Assembly (NCBI GenBank): GCA_003527885.1
Contig: DPWB01000387.1
Coordinates: 1-25,827 of the forward strand
DNA from: Candidatus Competibacteraceae bacterium
GTDB taxonomy: Bacteria; Pseudomonadota; Gammaproteobacteria; Competibacterales; Competibacteraceae
Direction: 5' to 3'
DNA: 25,827 nucleotides
The notes under the pieces are model-generated. The model was given only the letters and a program-made list of their open reading frames with translations, was not told where the DNA came from and did not search any database. Below, in pieces: positions 1-6,483 of the stretch. A program made the position numbers and the translations under genes. The stretch's first letter is position 1. Every line of letters starts with the position of its first letter.

Positions 1-1509
1 GTTGCCGGTGCCGATGTGGGCGTAGCGGCGCAGGCCGTTGAAATCGCGCCGCACCACCAGAATCACCTTGCTGTGGGTCTTTAGCCCGACCACGCCGTAG
101 GTGACGTGAATCCCCGCCTCCTCCAGCCGGTTGGCCCAGCGGATGTTGGCCGCCTCGTCGAAGCGCGCCTTCAGCTCCACCACCACCGTCACTTGCTTGC
201 CGTCCTGGGCGGCGTCGATCAGGTATTGGATGATCTTGGAATCCGCCGAGGTCCGGTACAGCGTCATCTTGATCGCCAGCACCTTGGGGTCGTCGCTGGC
301 TTCCAGCACGAAGCGCTCCACCGAGGTCACGAACGACTCGTAGGGGTGCTGCAACAAAATCGGCCCGGTTTCGCGGATGATGTGGAAAATATTGCGCTTG
401 TCGCTCAGCTTGGGATGGTCGAGCGGGTGGTGCGAGGGGTCGCGCAAGTCGGGCCGGTTGATGGCGACGATCTGGAACAGATCGCGCAGCGCCATCATGC
501 CGTTGACTTCGAACACTTCGTTGGTCTCGTCCAGGCCGAGCTCGGCGGCCAGCATCCCCCGGTGGATCGGGTCCATGTTCTTTTCGACCTCTAGCCGGAC
601 GATGGGCGCGAAGCGGCGCTCGCGCAACTCCGATTCGATCATCACCAGCAAATCGTCGGCCGAATCCTCGGCGCGCTCGGTCATGGCGTTGCGGGTGACC
701 CGGAACAGCTCGCACGCCTCGATCACCATGCCCGGAAACAACAGGTCGAGATTGTTGGCGACCACATCTTCCAGCGGCACGTACAACTCCTCGTCGCCGA
801 CCTTGAGAAAGCGGGCGATCCCCGAGCCGACCGGCACCTTGATCCGCGCCAAGCCGGCGGACTCGTCGTCGGCGTAGCGCACCGTCACCAGCAAATTGAG
901 CGACAGGTTGGACACGAAGGGGAAGGGATGGGCCGGGTCCATGGTCTGCGGGGTGACCAGCGGAAAAATGTTGAGCAGGTAATAGTCCCGCATTTGCTGG
1001 CGTTGGGCCTCGGTCAGCCGGGCGTAACTGCGCAGGTGAATCCCTTGCTCCTTGAGCAGTTCGTGCAGTTCGGAGGCCAGTTGCCGCTGCTGCTCCGCGA
1101 TCTCGCGCACCACCGCCAAGCACTCGCTGAACTGCTGTTCGGGGCTGCGTCCGTCCACGGTCAGCTCGCGCACCCGCGCCCCGATCTGCTGTTTGAGGCC
1201 GCCGATGCGCTTCATGAAAAACTCGTCCAGATTGGCGCTGACGATGGCCAGAAACTTGACCCGCTCCAATAGCGGCGCGCGCTCGTCCTGCGCCTCGCGC
1301 AATACCCGCTGGTTGAACGCCAGCCAGGTCAGCTCGCGGTTCAAGTACCACTCCGGGGCTTCGAGATCGATCGTCGGTTCCGGCGGCGGAGCGGGCGTTT
1401 CGCCGACTGGCGCCTCGTGAGGCTTGCCCCGGCCGCTACGGGATTTTGGCTCCTCGGCAATCGCGGTACTGTCCCCACCCCCGGATAACGCTTCGGCTCG
1501 CTCGCTCAT
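1..1509 (-). CDS. ppk1: Polyphosphate kinase 1 (PPK1), C-terminus cut by window edge
   Basis: PPK1 reversibly transfers the terminal phosphate of ATP to inorganic polyphosphate; it is usually membrane-associated. The reading frame is open from the ATG at 1509 to the window edge, giving 503 residues of a family usually about 690-740 long. Residues 1 to about 49 are a Ser/Pro/Glu-rich extension. The conserved N-terminal domain then starts at WYLNRELTWLAFNQRVL, followed by NLDEFFMKRIGG and the middle domain with HPYESF. Near the cut end, THSKVILVVRR contains His479, which by family alignment is the autophosphorylated histidine (E. coli His435), followed by RRYAHIGTGN. The ATG follows an AAGGGG ribosome-binding site that lies inside the end of pap, whose stop is 2 nt upstream, so the two are almost certainly co-transcribed. 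The second active-site His and the C-terminal domain lie outside the window. Confidence 0.97.
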   Translation of the reverse strand, partial: MSERAEALSGGGDSTAIAEEPKSRSGRGKPHEAPVGETPAPPPEPTIDLEAPEWYLNRELTWLAFNQRVLREAQDERAPLLERVKFLAIVSANLDEFFMKRIGGLKQQIGARVRELTVDGRSPEQQFSECLAVVREIAEQQRQLASELHELLKEQGIHLRSYARLTEAQRQQMRDYYLLNIFPLVTPQTMDPAHPFPFVSNLSLNLLVTVRYADDESAGLARIKVPVGSGIARFLKVGDEELYVPLEDVVANNLDLLFPGMVIEACELFRVTRNAMTERAEDSADDLLVMIESELRERRFAPIVRLEVEKNMDPIHRGMLAAELGLDETNEVFEVNGMMALRDLFQIVAINRPDLRDPSHHPLDHPKLSDKRNIFHIIRETGPILLQHPYESFVTSVERFVLEASDDPKVLAIKMTLYRTSADSKIIQYLIDAAQDGKQVTVVVELKARFDEAANIRWANRLEEAGIHVTYGVVGLKTHSKVILVVRRDFNGLRRYAHIGTGN

Positions 1510-1511
1510 TC

Positions 1512-3089
1512 TCACCCCTTGAAACTCTTGGTTGCGGATTTCTTGGCCCCCTTGGCACGGGGCCGGGTCCGGTCGGCGGTCTCGCCCAGCGCGGTCTCCA
1601 GCCGTTCGCACAACGTGCGCAACACTTTGATCCTGGCATAACGCTTATCGTTCGCTTCGATCAAGGTCCAGGGCTCCTGTCGGGTGCTGGTGTGTTCCAC
1701 CATGTCGTTGACGGCCAGCTCGTAATCCGCCCAGCGCTCGCGGTTGCGCCAGTCCTCTTCGGTCAACTTCCACGACTTGTAGGTGATCTGCTCGCGCTCC
1801 TTGAAGCGGCGCAACTGTTCCTCCGGGGTAATGTGCAACCAGAATTTCAGCAGCACGATGCCGCGCTCCACCAACTGCGCCTCGAAGTCGTTGATCTCGG
1901 CGTAAGCGCGCTGCCAGTCGCGGGTGCGGGCGAAGCCTTCGACGCGCTCGACCAACACCCGACCGTACCAGCTGCGGTCGTAAATCGTGACCCGGCCGGC
2001 GCGCGGAATGTGCCGCCAGAAGCGCCAGAGATAGTTGTGCGCCGCTTCCTCGTCGGTCGGCGCGGCAATCTGGATCACCCGGTAGTCGCGGGCGTCCAAC
2101 GCCGCGGTGATGCGACGGATGCTGCCGCCCTTGCCGGCCGCGTCCCAGCCTTCGAACACCAGAATGGTCGAAATCTTGCGCTCGCGCGCCGTGCGCTGGA
2201 GCTGGTTTAGTTTGGCCTGATAGCGCTTCAGGCTGGCGTCATAGTTTTCTTTGGCCAGCGCCTCGCCCATATCCAGCCGCGATAGGATCGTCACCGGCGG
2301 CGAGCCCCCAGCGTCCGGTTGAGCCAATTTAGAGCGCAGGTTGGCGTCGCCGTGGCCGCCGCTGGCCGATACCTTGCTAGCCTCGTCCAGCCGGAAGCGG
2401 ACCGCGTCGCGGATGGCGGCGGCCACGGCGACGCTGCGATAGCGCTCGTCATACCCTTCCACGATTTTCCAGGGCGCTTGGCCGGTGCTGGTTTTCATGA
2501 TGGTGCGTTCGGCGGCGGCGATGAAGCGCTCGTACATCTCCCAGTGCTGCCAGTCGCGCTTGGAAATCCGCCAATGCAGCAACGGGCTTTTTTCCAGCTT
2601 GCGCAGCCGGTTGTTTTGGGCTTCCTTGGATAAATGCATCCAGAATTTCAGAATCAAGGCCCCGTCGTCGGCCAGCGTCTTCTCGAAGGCCTTGATCCGC
2701 TCCAGCTGCTCGTCGAAGTCCGCCGGGCCGGTATGGCCGTAAACGTGATCGAGGATCGGCCTCGAATACCAGGAGCTTAAGAACAACCCGATCCGCCCCC
2801 GAGGCGGCAACGCCAGCCAGAAGCGCCAATATTCGGGCCGGTCGCGCTCCTCGTCGGACGGCTCGCCGAAGGCCTGGGTAATCAGCCAGCGCGAATCCAG
2901 CCATTCGTGAAGCTGGTTGACGGTTTCACCTTTACCGGCCCCATCCACACCCGCAAAAATCACGATGACCGGAAAATCAGCCTTGCGCAGTTCCATTTGC
3001 AACATCAACAACTCCTCCCGCAGCGGTGGGACCTGCTGGCGGTAATCCTCTTTGAGCAGCTTGCGTTGTAGTTCGGCGGTTCTGAACAT
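1512..3089 (-). CDS. pap: Polyphosphate:AMP phosphotransferase (two-domain PPK2 class II, PAP)
   Basis: PAP phosphorylates AMP to ADP with polyphosphate as donor; paired with PPK1 it links the polyphosphate store to adenylate recycling. The 525-residue protein holds two PPK2 domains. The N-terminal one has Walker A GVDGAGKGE (47-55) and the C-terminal one GWDAAGKGG (314-322). The C-terminal domain keeps the Walker B/lid motif DRSWYGR (371-377), whereas the N-terminal copy reads LSSWYSR (104-110) and lacks the Asp-Arg pair. I infer that the C-terminal domain does most of the catalysis. A Lys/Ala-rich basic tail closes the protein. I chose ATG 3089 because the family typically begins with MF-x-x-AE. 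A GTG at 3155 in the same frame would add 22 residues that contain an imperfect-frame 10-bp repeat and have no family counterpart. It is the first gene of the pap-ppk1 unit. Confidence 0.95.
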   Translation of the reverse strand: MFRTAELQRKLLKEDYRQQVPPLREELLMLQMELRKADFPVIVIFAGVDGAGKGETVNQLHEWLDSRWLITQAFGEPSDEERDRPEYWRFWLALPPRGRIGLFLSSWYSRPILDHVYGHTGPADFDEQLERIKAFEKTLADDGALILKFWMHLSKEAQNNRLRKLEKSPLLHWRISKRDWQHWEMYERFIAAAERTIMKTSTGQAPWKIVEGYDERYRSVAVAAAIRDAVRFRLDEASKVSASGGHGDANLRSKLAQPDAGGSPPVTILSRLDMGEALAKENYDASLKRYQAKLNQLQRTARERKISTILVFEGWDAAGKGGSIRRITAALDARDYRVIQIAAPTDEEAAHNYLWRFWRHIPRAGRVTIYDRSWYGRVLVERVEGFARTRDWQRAYAEINDFEAQLVERGIVLLKFWLHITPEEQLRRFKEREQITYKSWKLTEEDWRNRERWADYELAVNDMVEHTSTRQEPWTLIEANDKRYARIKVLRTLCERLETALGETADRTRPRAKGAKKSATKSFKG

Positions 3090-3097
3090 GGGCGTCA

Positions 3098-3117
3098 CTC
3101 GTACTGGCTCGTACTGG
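3098..3117. repeat. Perfect 10-bp tandem direct repeat before pap
   Basis: CTCGTACTGG occurs twice back to back, 9 nt upstream of the preferred pap start codon. The 10-bp unit is not a multiple of three, which fits a non-coding leader better than the N-terminal extension from the GTG at 3155. It could be a regulator site or a replication-slippage product; the sequence does not decide. Confidence 0.8.
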
Positions 3118-3241
3118 AGGGAAGCATCGGCGGCCCAAAAGGCCCGCCAACTCACGCTTTCGATGGATTAATTTTAGTAGATTATTCAAAAAGTTCATTT
3201 ATGATCCGCTAAAATAGTTCCTTGTTGGTCCGCACGGCGGG

Positions 3242-3271
3242 TTGCAATAGCGTGGATTGTGTTAATCTAAT
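3242..3271 (+). promoter_or_regulatory. Possible sigma-70 promoter for the transglycosylase pair
   Basis: TTGCAA at 3242-3247 (4 of 6 to TTGACA), an 18-nt spacer, then TCTAAT at 3266-3271 (5 of 6 to TATAAT). It would start transcription near 3278, leaving a leader of about 95 nt before the first transglycosylase gene. It is a pattern match only; the box spacing is within the normal range. Confidence 0.4.
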
Positions 3272-3314
3272 ACTATCGACCGACAGATACTCGACTCTCC
3301 CGCTGGGGTCAAAA

Positions 3315-3343
3315 CGGTCATCAGACTGTCAGCCACCCCTCAG
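3315..3343 (+). promoter_or_regulatory. PhoB-box-like direct repeats (11-bp period)
   Basis: CGGTCAT (3315-3321), four bases, CTGTCAG (3326-3332), then a weaker third unit CCCTCAG (3337-3343), all at an 11-bp period. The Pho-box consensus is two CTGTCAT-like heptamers separated by four bases; the first two units each match 6 of 7. It faces the transglycosylase gene and not pap-ppk1, so if it is functional, its direct target would be the cell-wall genes unless the divergent unit is also affected. Confidence 0.3.
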
Positions 3344-3372
3344 CTTTTACCGGATAAGAATAGGAGAAACCA

Positions 3373-4419
3373 ATGAAGCGGCGGCTATTGGCCGGTTTGG
3401 TGCCCGTGGCGGTGATGGTGGTTTGCAACCCCGTTCAGGCGGATATTTACGCCTTCGTCGACAAGAACGGCATCCGCAATCTCAGCAATGTCCCCAACGA
3501 CCCCCGTTACAAGTTGGTGATGCGCACCCCGGCTTATCGCAGGGAATCCGCGCAGACCTCCAGCTTTGCGCCGAGCACCTTGTACGGTCCCGCCATCCTC
3601 AGGGGCCAGCGCAACTACTACTCCAACCCCAGCGCTTGGAGCAGACCTTCGCGGGTCAACGAACAAAACCGCCAGCGCTTCGCCGCCGACGTCCACCGCA
3701 TCGCGACGCAGTACCAGCTCGATCCCGCCCTGATGCACGCCGTGATCAGCGCCGAATCGTCTTACAATCCCTGGGCGGTATCGCCCAAGGGCGCGATGGG
3801 GTTGATGCAACTGATGCCCGGCACCGCCACCCGCTTCGGTGTCGCCAACGCCTACGATCCGGTCGCCAACATGCACGGCGGCGCGCGCTATTTGCGCTGG
3901 CTGCTCGACAACTTCAACGACACCCGTCTGGCGGTGGCGGCCTACAACGCCGGCGAGGGCGCGGTGCAAAAATACGGCAACCAAATCCCGCCGTACCGGG
4001 AAACCCAAAACTACGTGGTGAAGGTGCTGAACTATTACCAGCAATACAGGGGCAACAGCTTTTACAACACCGCCTCTTACGCCGGCGGCTCGACGCCCGG
4101 CCCGCTGGCTTACAGCGCTTACAACAACGGCTACACCTATTACAGCAGCGGTTACGGCGGAAGCGGTGCCGGCTACGGCAACCGCGGCAGCGGCGGCGTC
4201 ACCGTCATCACACCGCGCGGCGGTAGGGCTTCCGCCAGCACGGGATCAGCCACCATTCCCCGCACGTATCTGACCCCTACCGGCACCAGGATCGTGGTCG
4301 GCGCCAGCGGAGCGGCGAACATCAGCCGCAGCCGGCCGCCGGTGGTTTACTCCGCCGAGCCAAACCGGGTTCCGGCACCGTCGAACCGCACCCCTCTATT
4401 CGCCGGTAACGACAAGTAA
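3373..4419 (+). CDS. Lytic transglycosylase, SLT domain with DUF4124-like N-terminus
   Basis: It is predicted to cleave the MurNAc-GlcNAc bond of peptidoglycan in the periplasm with 1,6-anhydro product formation. The 348-residue protein has a signal peptide (1-23, ending VQA), then a DUF4124-like segment (IYAFVDKNGIRNLSNVP, about 25-41), a linker, and the SLT catalytic domain (about 103-210). The catalytic Glu is E128 in SAESSYNP, followed by the family signatures GAMGLMQLMP, AVAAYNAGEGAV and YRETQNYV. The tail from about 211 is rich in Tyr, Gly, Asn and Ser with low complexity, then Pro/Ser/Arg-rich; no domain is recognised there. A good AGGAG site at 3362-3366 supports the start. The slt70-type gene follows 7 nt after the stop, so the pair is probably one operon. 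Confidence 0.9.
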   Translation: MKRRLLAGLVPVAVMVVCNPVQADIYAFVDKNGIRNLSNVPNDPRYKLVMRTPAYRRESAQTSSFAPSTLYGPAILRGQRNYYSNPSAWSRPSRVNEQNRQRFAADVHRIATQYQLDPALMHAVISAESSYNPWAVSPKGAMGLMQLMPGTATRFGVANAYDPVANMHGGARYLRWLLDNFNDTRLAVAAYNAGEGAVQKYGNQIPPYRETQNYVVKVLNYYQQYRGNSFYNTASYAGGSTPGPLAYSAYNNGYTYYSSGYGGSGAGYGNRGSGGVTVITPRGGRASASTGSATIPRTYLTPTGTRIVVGASGAANISRSRPPVVYSAEPNRVPAPSNRTPLFAGNDK

Positions 4420-4426
4420 CGCAGGT

Positions 4427-6451
4427 ATGATCCAACGCCGTTCCGGGCACGGCGGCGGGCACCATGTGACTCCCGCCGCCTCCGGCACCGGCGCCCGACG
4501 CCCGCCCAAGCGGTGGCGGACGCTTCCACTCCTCCTCCTGGTCTCAAGCGTGGCCGGCGATGTCGGCGCGACCGAATCGCCGCAAAGCTGGCGCGAACGT
4601 TTTCAAACCCTGGACCGCTCGTTGCAAAACGGAGAGCCAGCGGATTACTCCGCGCTCCTTGGCTATTCGCTCTACCCGTACCTGCGTTATCGGGAGCTGT
4701 CGCGACGCCCGGCGGAATTTCCCGCCGCCGAAATTCGTGAGTTCCTGAAAAACTACAGCGATTCGCCGCTGGCGGGCAAGCTGCGCGACGCTTGGCTGCG
4801 GCAGCTCGCCTCGGCCCAGCGCTGGGACGATTACTTGCGCGAGGCCACTCCCTCCCGCGACCCAGGTTTTGAATGCTGGCGCCGGCAAGCCCTGCTGGCT
4901 ACCGGACAAGGCGAACGGGCGCTGCACGATTTCGAGGTATTTTGGCTGCGCGGCGGCTCCCTGCCCGCGAGTTGCGACCCGGTGATCGCTTACTGGCGGA
5001 CTCAAGGTGGTCCCCCGGTCGCTTTGCTCTGGCAGCGCTTCACCCTGGCGATGACCGAGCGCAATCTCGGGCTGGCCCGCTTCCTGCGCCCGGAGTTGTC
5101 GGCCGCCGATCAACCGCTGGCCGACCTTTGGCTAGCGGTCGCCGGCAACCCGCAACTGATTTTGGACGCCAGCCACATCCGGGGCGACGATCCCCGAATC
5201 GGCGCCGTCTTCGCGGATGCGCTGAAACAGTGGGGTAAACGGGATGCTCAGGCGGCGGCGGCGGCGCTGGACACCCTCAAGGAGCGCCACCGGACGCTCG
5301 CCTCGCACTGGGTGGAGGTGGAGCGGCAACTGGCGCTGTGGATCGCCAGCGACTACCATCCGACCGCGTTGGCGCGGTTGACCGCCTTGCCGGAGCCGGC
5401 GGTGGACGCTACGGTGCGAGAATGGCGGGTACGGGTTTGCCTGCACGAGAACCAGTGGGCGGCGGCCTTACAGTGGCTGGACCAATTACCGGCCCCGGAA
5501 CGCGACAAGCCGCGCTGGCAATATTGGCGGGGCCGGCTGCTGGAGACCCTGGACCGCGGCGCCGAAGCCCGGCAGGCCTATGAAAAGGTCTCCGGTCAGC
5601 GCGACTATTACGGCTTTCTGGCCGCCGACCGGCTCGGTACGCCTTACGCTATCGCCAATATCCCTTTGCAAGCATCGGCGACCGAGCTGGAAGCGCTGCT
5701 GGCCGGTTCTGTCGGCTTGCAGCGGGCGCGAGAGCTATACATCCTGGGGCGAGAGCCGGAAGCCGCCGCCGAGTGGCGGCAAGCCATTGAAAGCTTCGAC
5801 CGCGCGATGCTGCAACAAGCCGCGCTGCTGGCCGACCGCTGGGAGTGGCACTCCCAAGCCATCGCCACCCTGGCCCGCACGGAGTATTGGGACGATTTGA
5901 ACGTGCGCTTCCCGCTGGCCTACAAAAACGGCGTGCTGGACAACGCGCGCGCCAGCGCCCTGGACCCGGCCTGGGTCTACGCCATCATCCGCCAGGAAAG
6001 CAATTTTCGGCCCGCCGCCCGCTCCCCGGTGGGCGCGCTGGGCCTGATGCAGCTCGTGCCGGCCACCGGCCGGGACATCGCCCGCCAATCCGGTGACGCG
6101 ACCGACGGCGCGCCGGAGTCGCTGCTACAACCCGATACCAACCTGCGCCTGGGCGTCCGCTATCTCCAACAAATGCTGGAGCGCTTGCAAGGCAATCCGG
6201 TATTGGCCACCGCCGCCTACAACGCCGGACCCACCAAAGTCGCGCGGTGGTTGCCGGCGCGCGCGCCCGTGCCGGCCGATATCTGGGCGGAAACCATCCC
6301 CTACCAGGAAACCCGCAACTACGTCCAGCGCGTGTTGGAGTACGCCACCATTTACACGCAGCGTTTGGGTTTGCCGCAAGCCGATCGGCGGCTGGGATCG
6401 CGGATGAAGCCGGTCTTGGCCATCGAGCCGGCCCCCGGAAACCCCGGCTGA
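4427..6451 (+). CDS. slt: Soluble lytic murein transglycosylase, Slt70 type
   Basis: This is a periplasmic exo-acting lytic transglycosylase releasing anhydromuropeptides. The length of 674 residues is close to E. coli Slt70. An N-terminal hydrophobic stretch (about 32-48, LPLLLLVSSVAG) acts as a signal sequence behind an unusually long basic leader. Residues 50-470 are alpha-helical, with the Trp/Arg-rich repeats expected of the U- and L-superhelical domains (WRQAIESFDRAMLQQAALLADRW region). The C-terminal catalytic domain has E524 in IIRQESNF, then GALGLMQLVPATG, ATAAYNAGPTKVARW and YQETRNYVQRVL. The ATG at 4427 has only a weak ribosome-binding site 7 nt after the upstream stop; a GTG 13 codons in is an alternative. 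It ends 32 nt from the convergent histidine kinase, and I see no terminator hairpin between them. Confidence 0.93.
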   Translation: MIQRRSGHGGGHHVTPAASGTGARRPPKRWRTLPLLLLVSSVAGDVGATESPQSWRERFQTLDRSLQNGEPADYSALLGYSLYPYLRYRELSRRPAEFPAAEIREFLKNYSDSPLAGKLRDAWLRQLASAQRWDDYLREATPSRDPGFECWRRQALLATGQGERALHDFEVFWLRGGSLPASCDPVIAYWRTQGGPPVALLWQRFTLAMTERNLGLARFLRPELSAADQPLADLWLAVAGNPQLILDASHIRGDDPRIGAVFADALKQWGKRDAQAAAAALDTLKERHRTLASHWVEVERQLALWIASDYHPTALARLTALPEPAVDATVREWRVRVCLHENQWAAALQWLDQLPAPERDKPRWQYWRGRLLETLDRGAEARQAYEKVSGQRDYYGFLAADRLGTPYAIANIPLQASATELEALLAGSVGLQRARELYILGREPEAAAEWRQAIESFDRAMLQQAALLADRWEWHSQAIATLARTEYWDDLNVRFPLAYKNGVLDNARASALDPAWVYAIIRQESNFRPAARSPVGALGLMQLVPATGRDIARQSGDATDGAPESLLQPDTNLRLGVRYLQQMLERLQGNPVLATAAYNAGPTKVARWLPARAPVPADIWAETIPYQETRNYVQRVLEYATIYTQRLGLPQADRRLGSRMKPVLAIEPAPGNPG

Positions 6452-6483
6452 GCGGCCACCGGCCAAACCACCCGACCCGCAGC

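Larger units (their letters stand above)
3156..3372. other. Divergent intergenic region between pap-ppk1 and the transglycosylases
   Basis: About 215-280 nt without a gene, depending on the pap start. The pap side (3160-3215) is AT-rich and presumably carries the pap promoter, but I could not find a convincing -35/-10 pair on the minus strand. The plus-strand half holds the sigma-70-like promoter and the PhoB-box-like repeat listed separately. Confidence 0.6.

Noticed and set aside
3222..4226. 334-codon plus-strand frame overlapping the small transglycosylase in another frame
   Set aside because: Arg/Gln-rich out-of-frame product; the SLT frame with signal peptide and AGGAG site explains the region.
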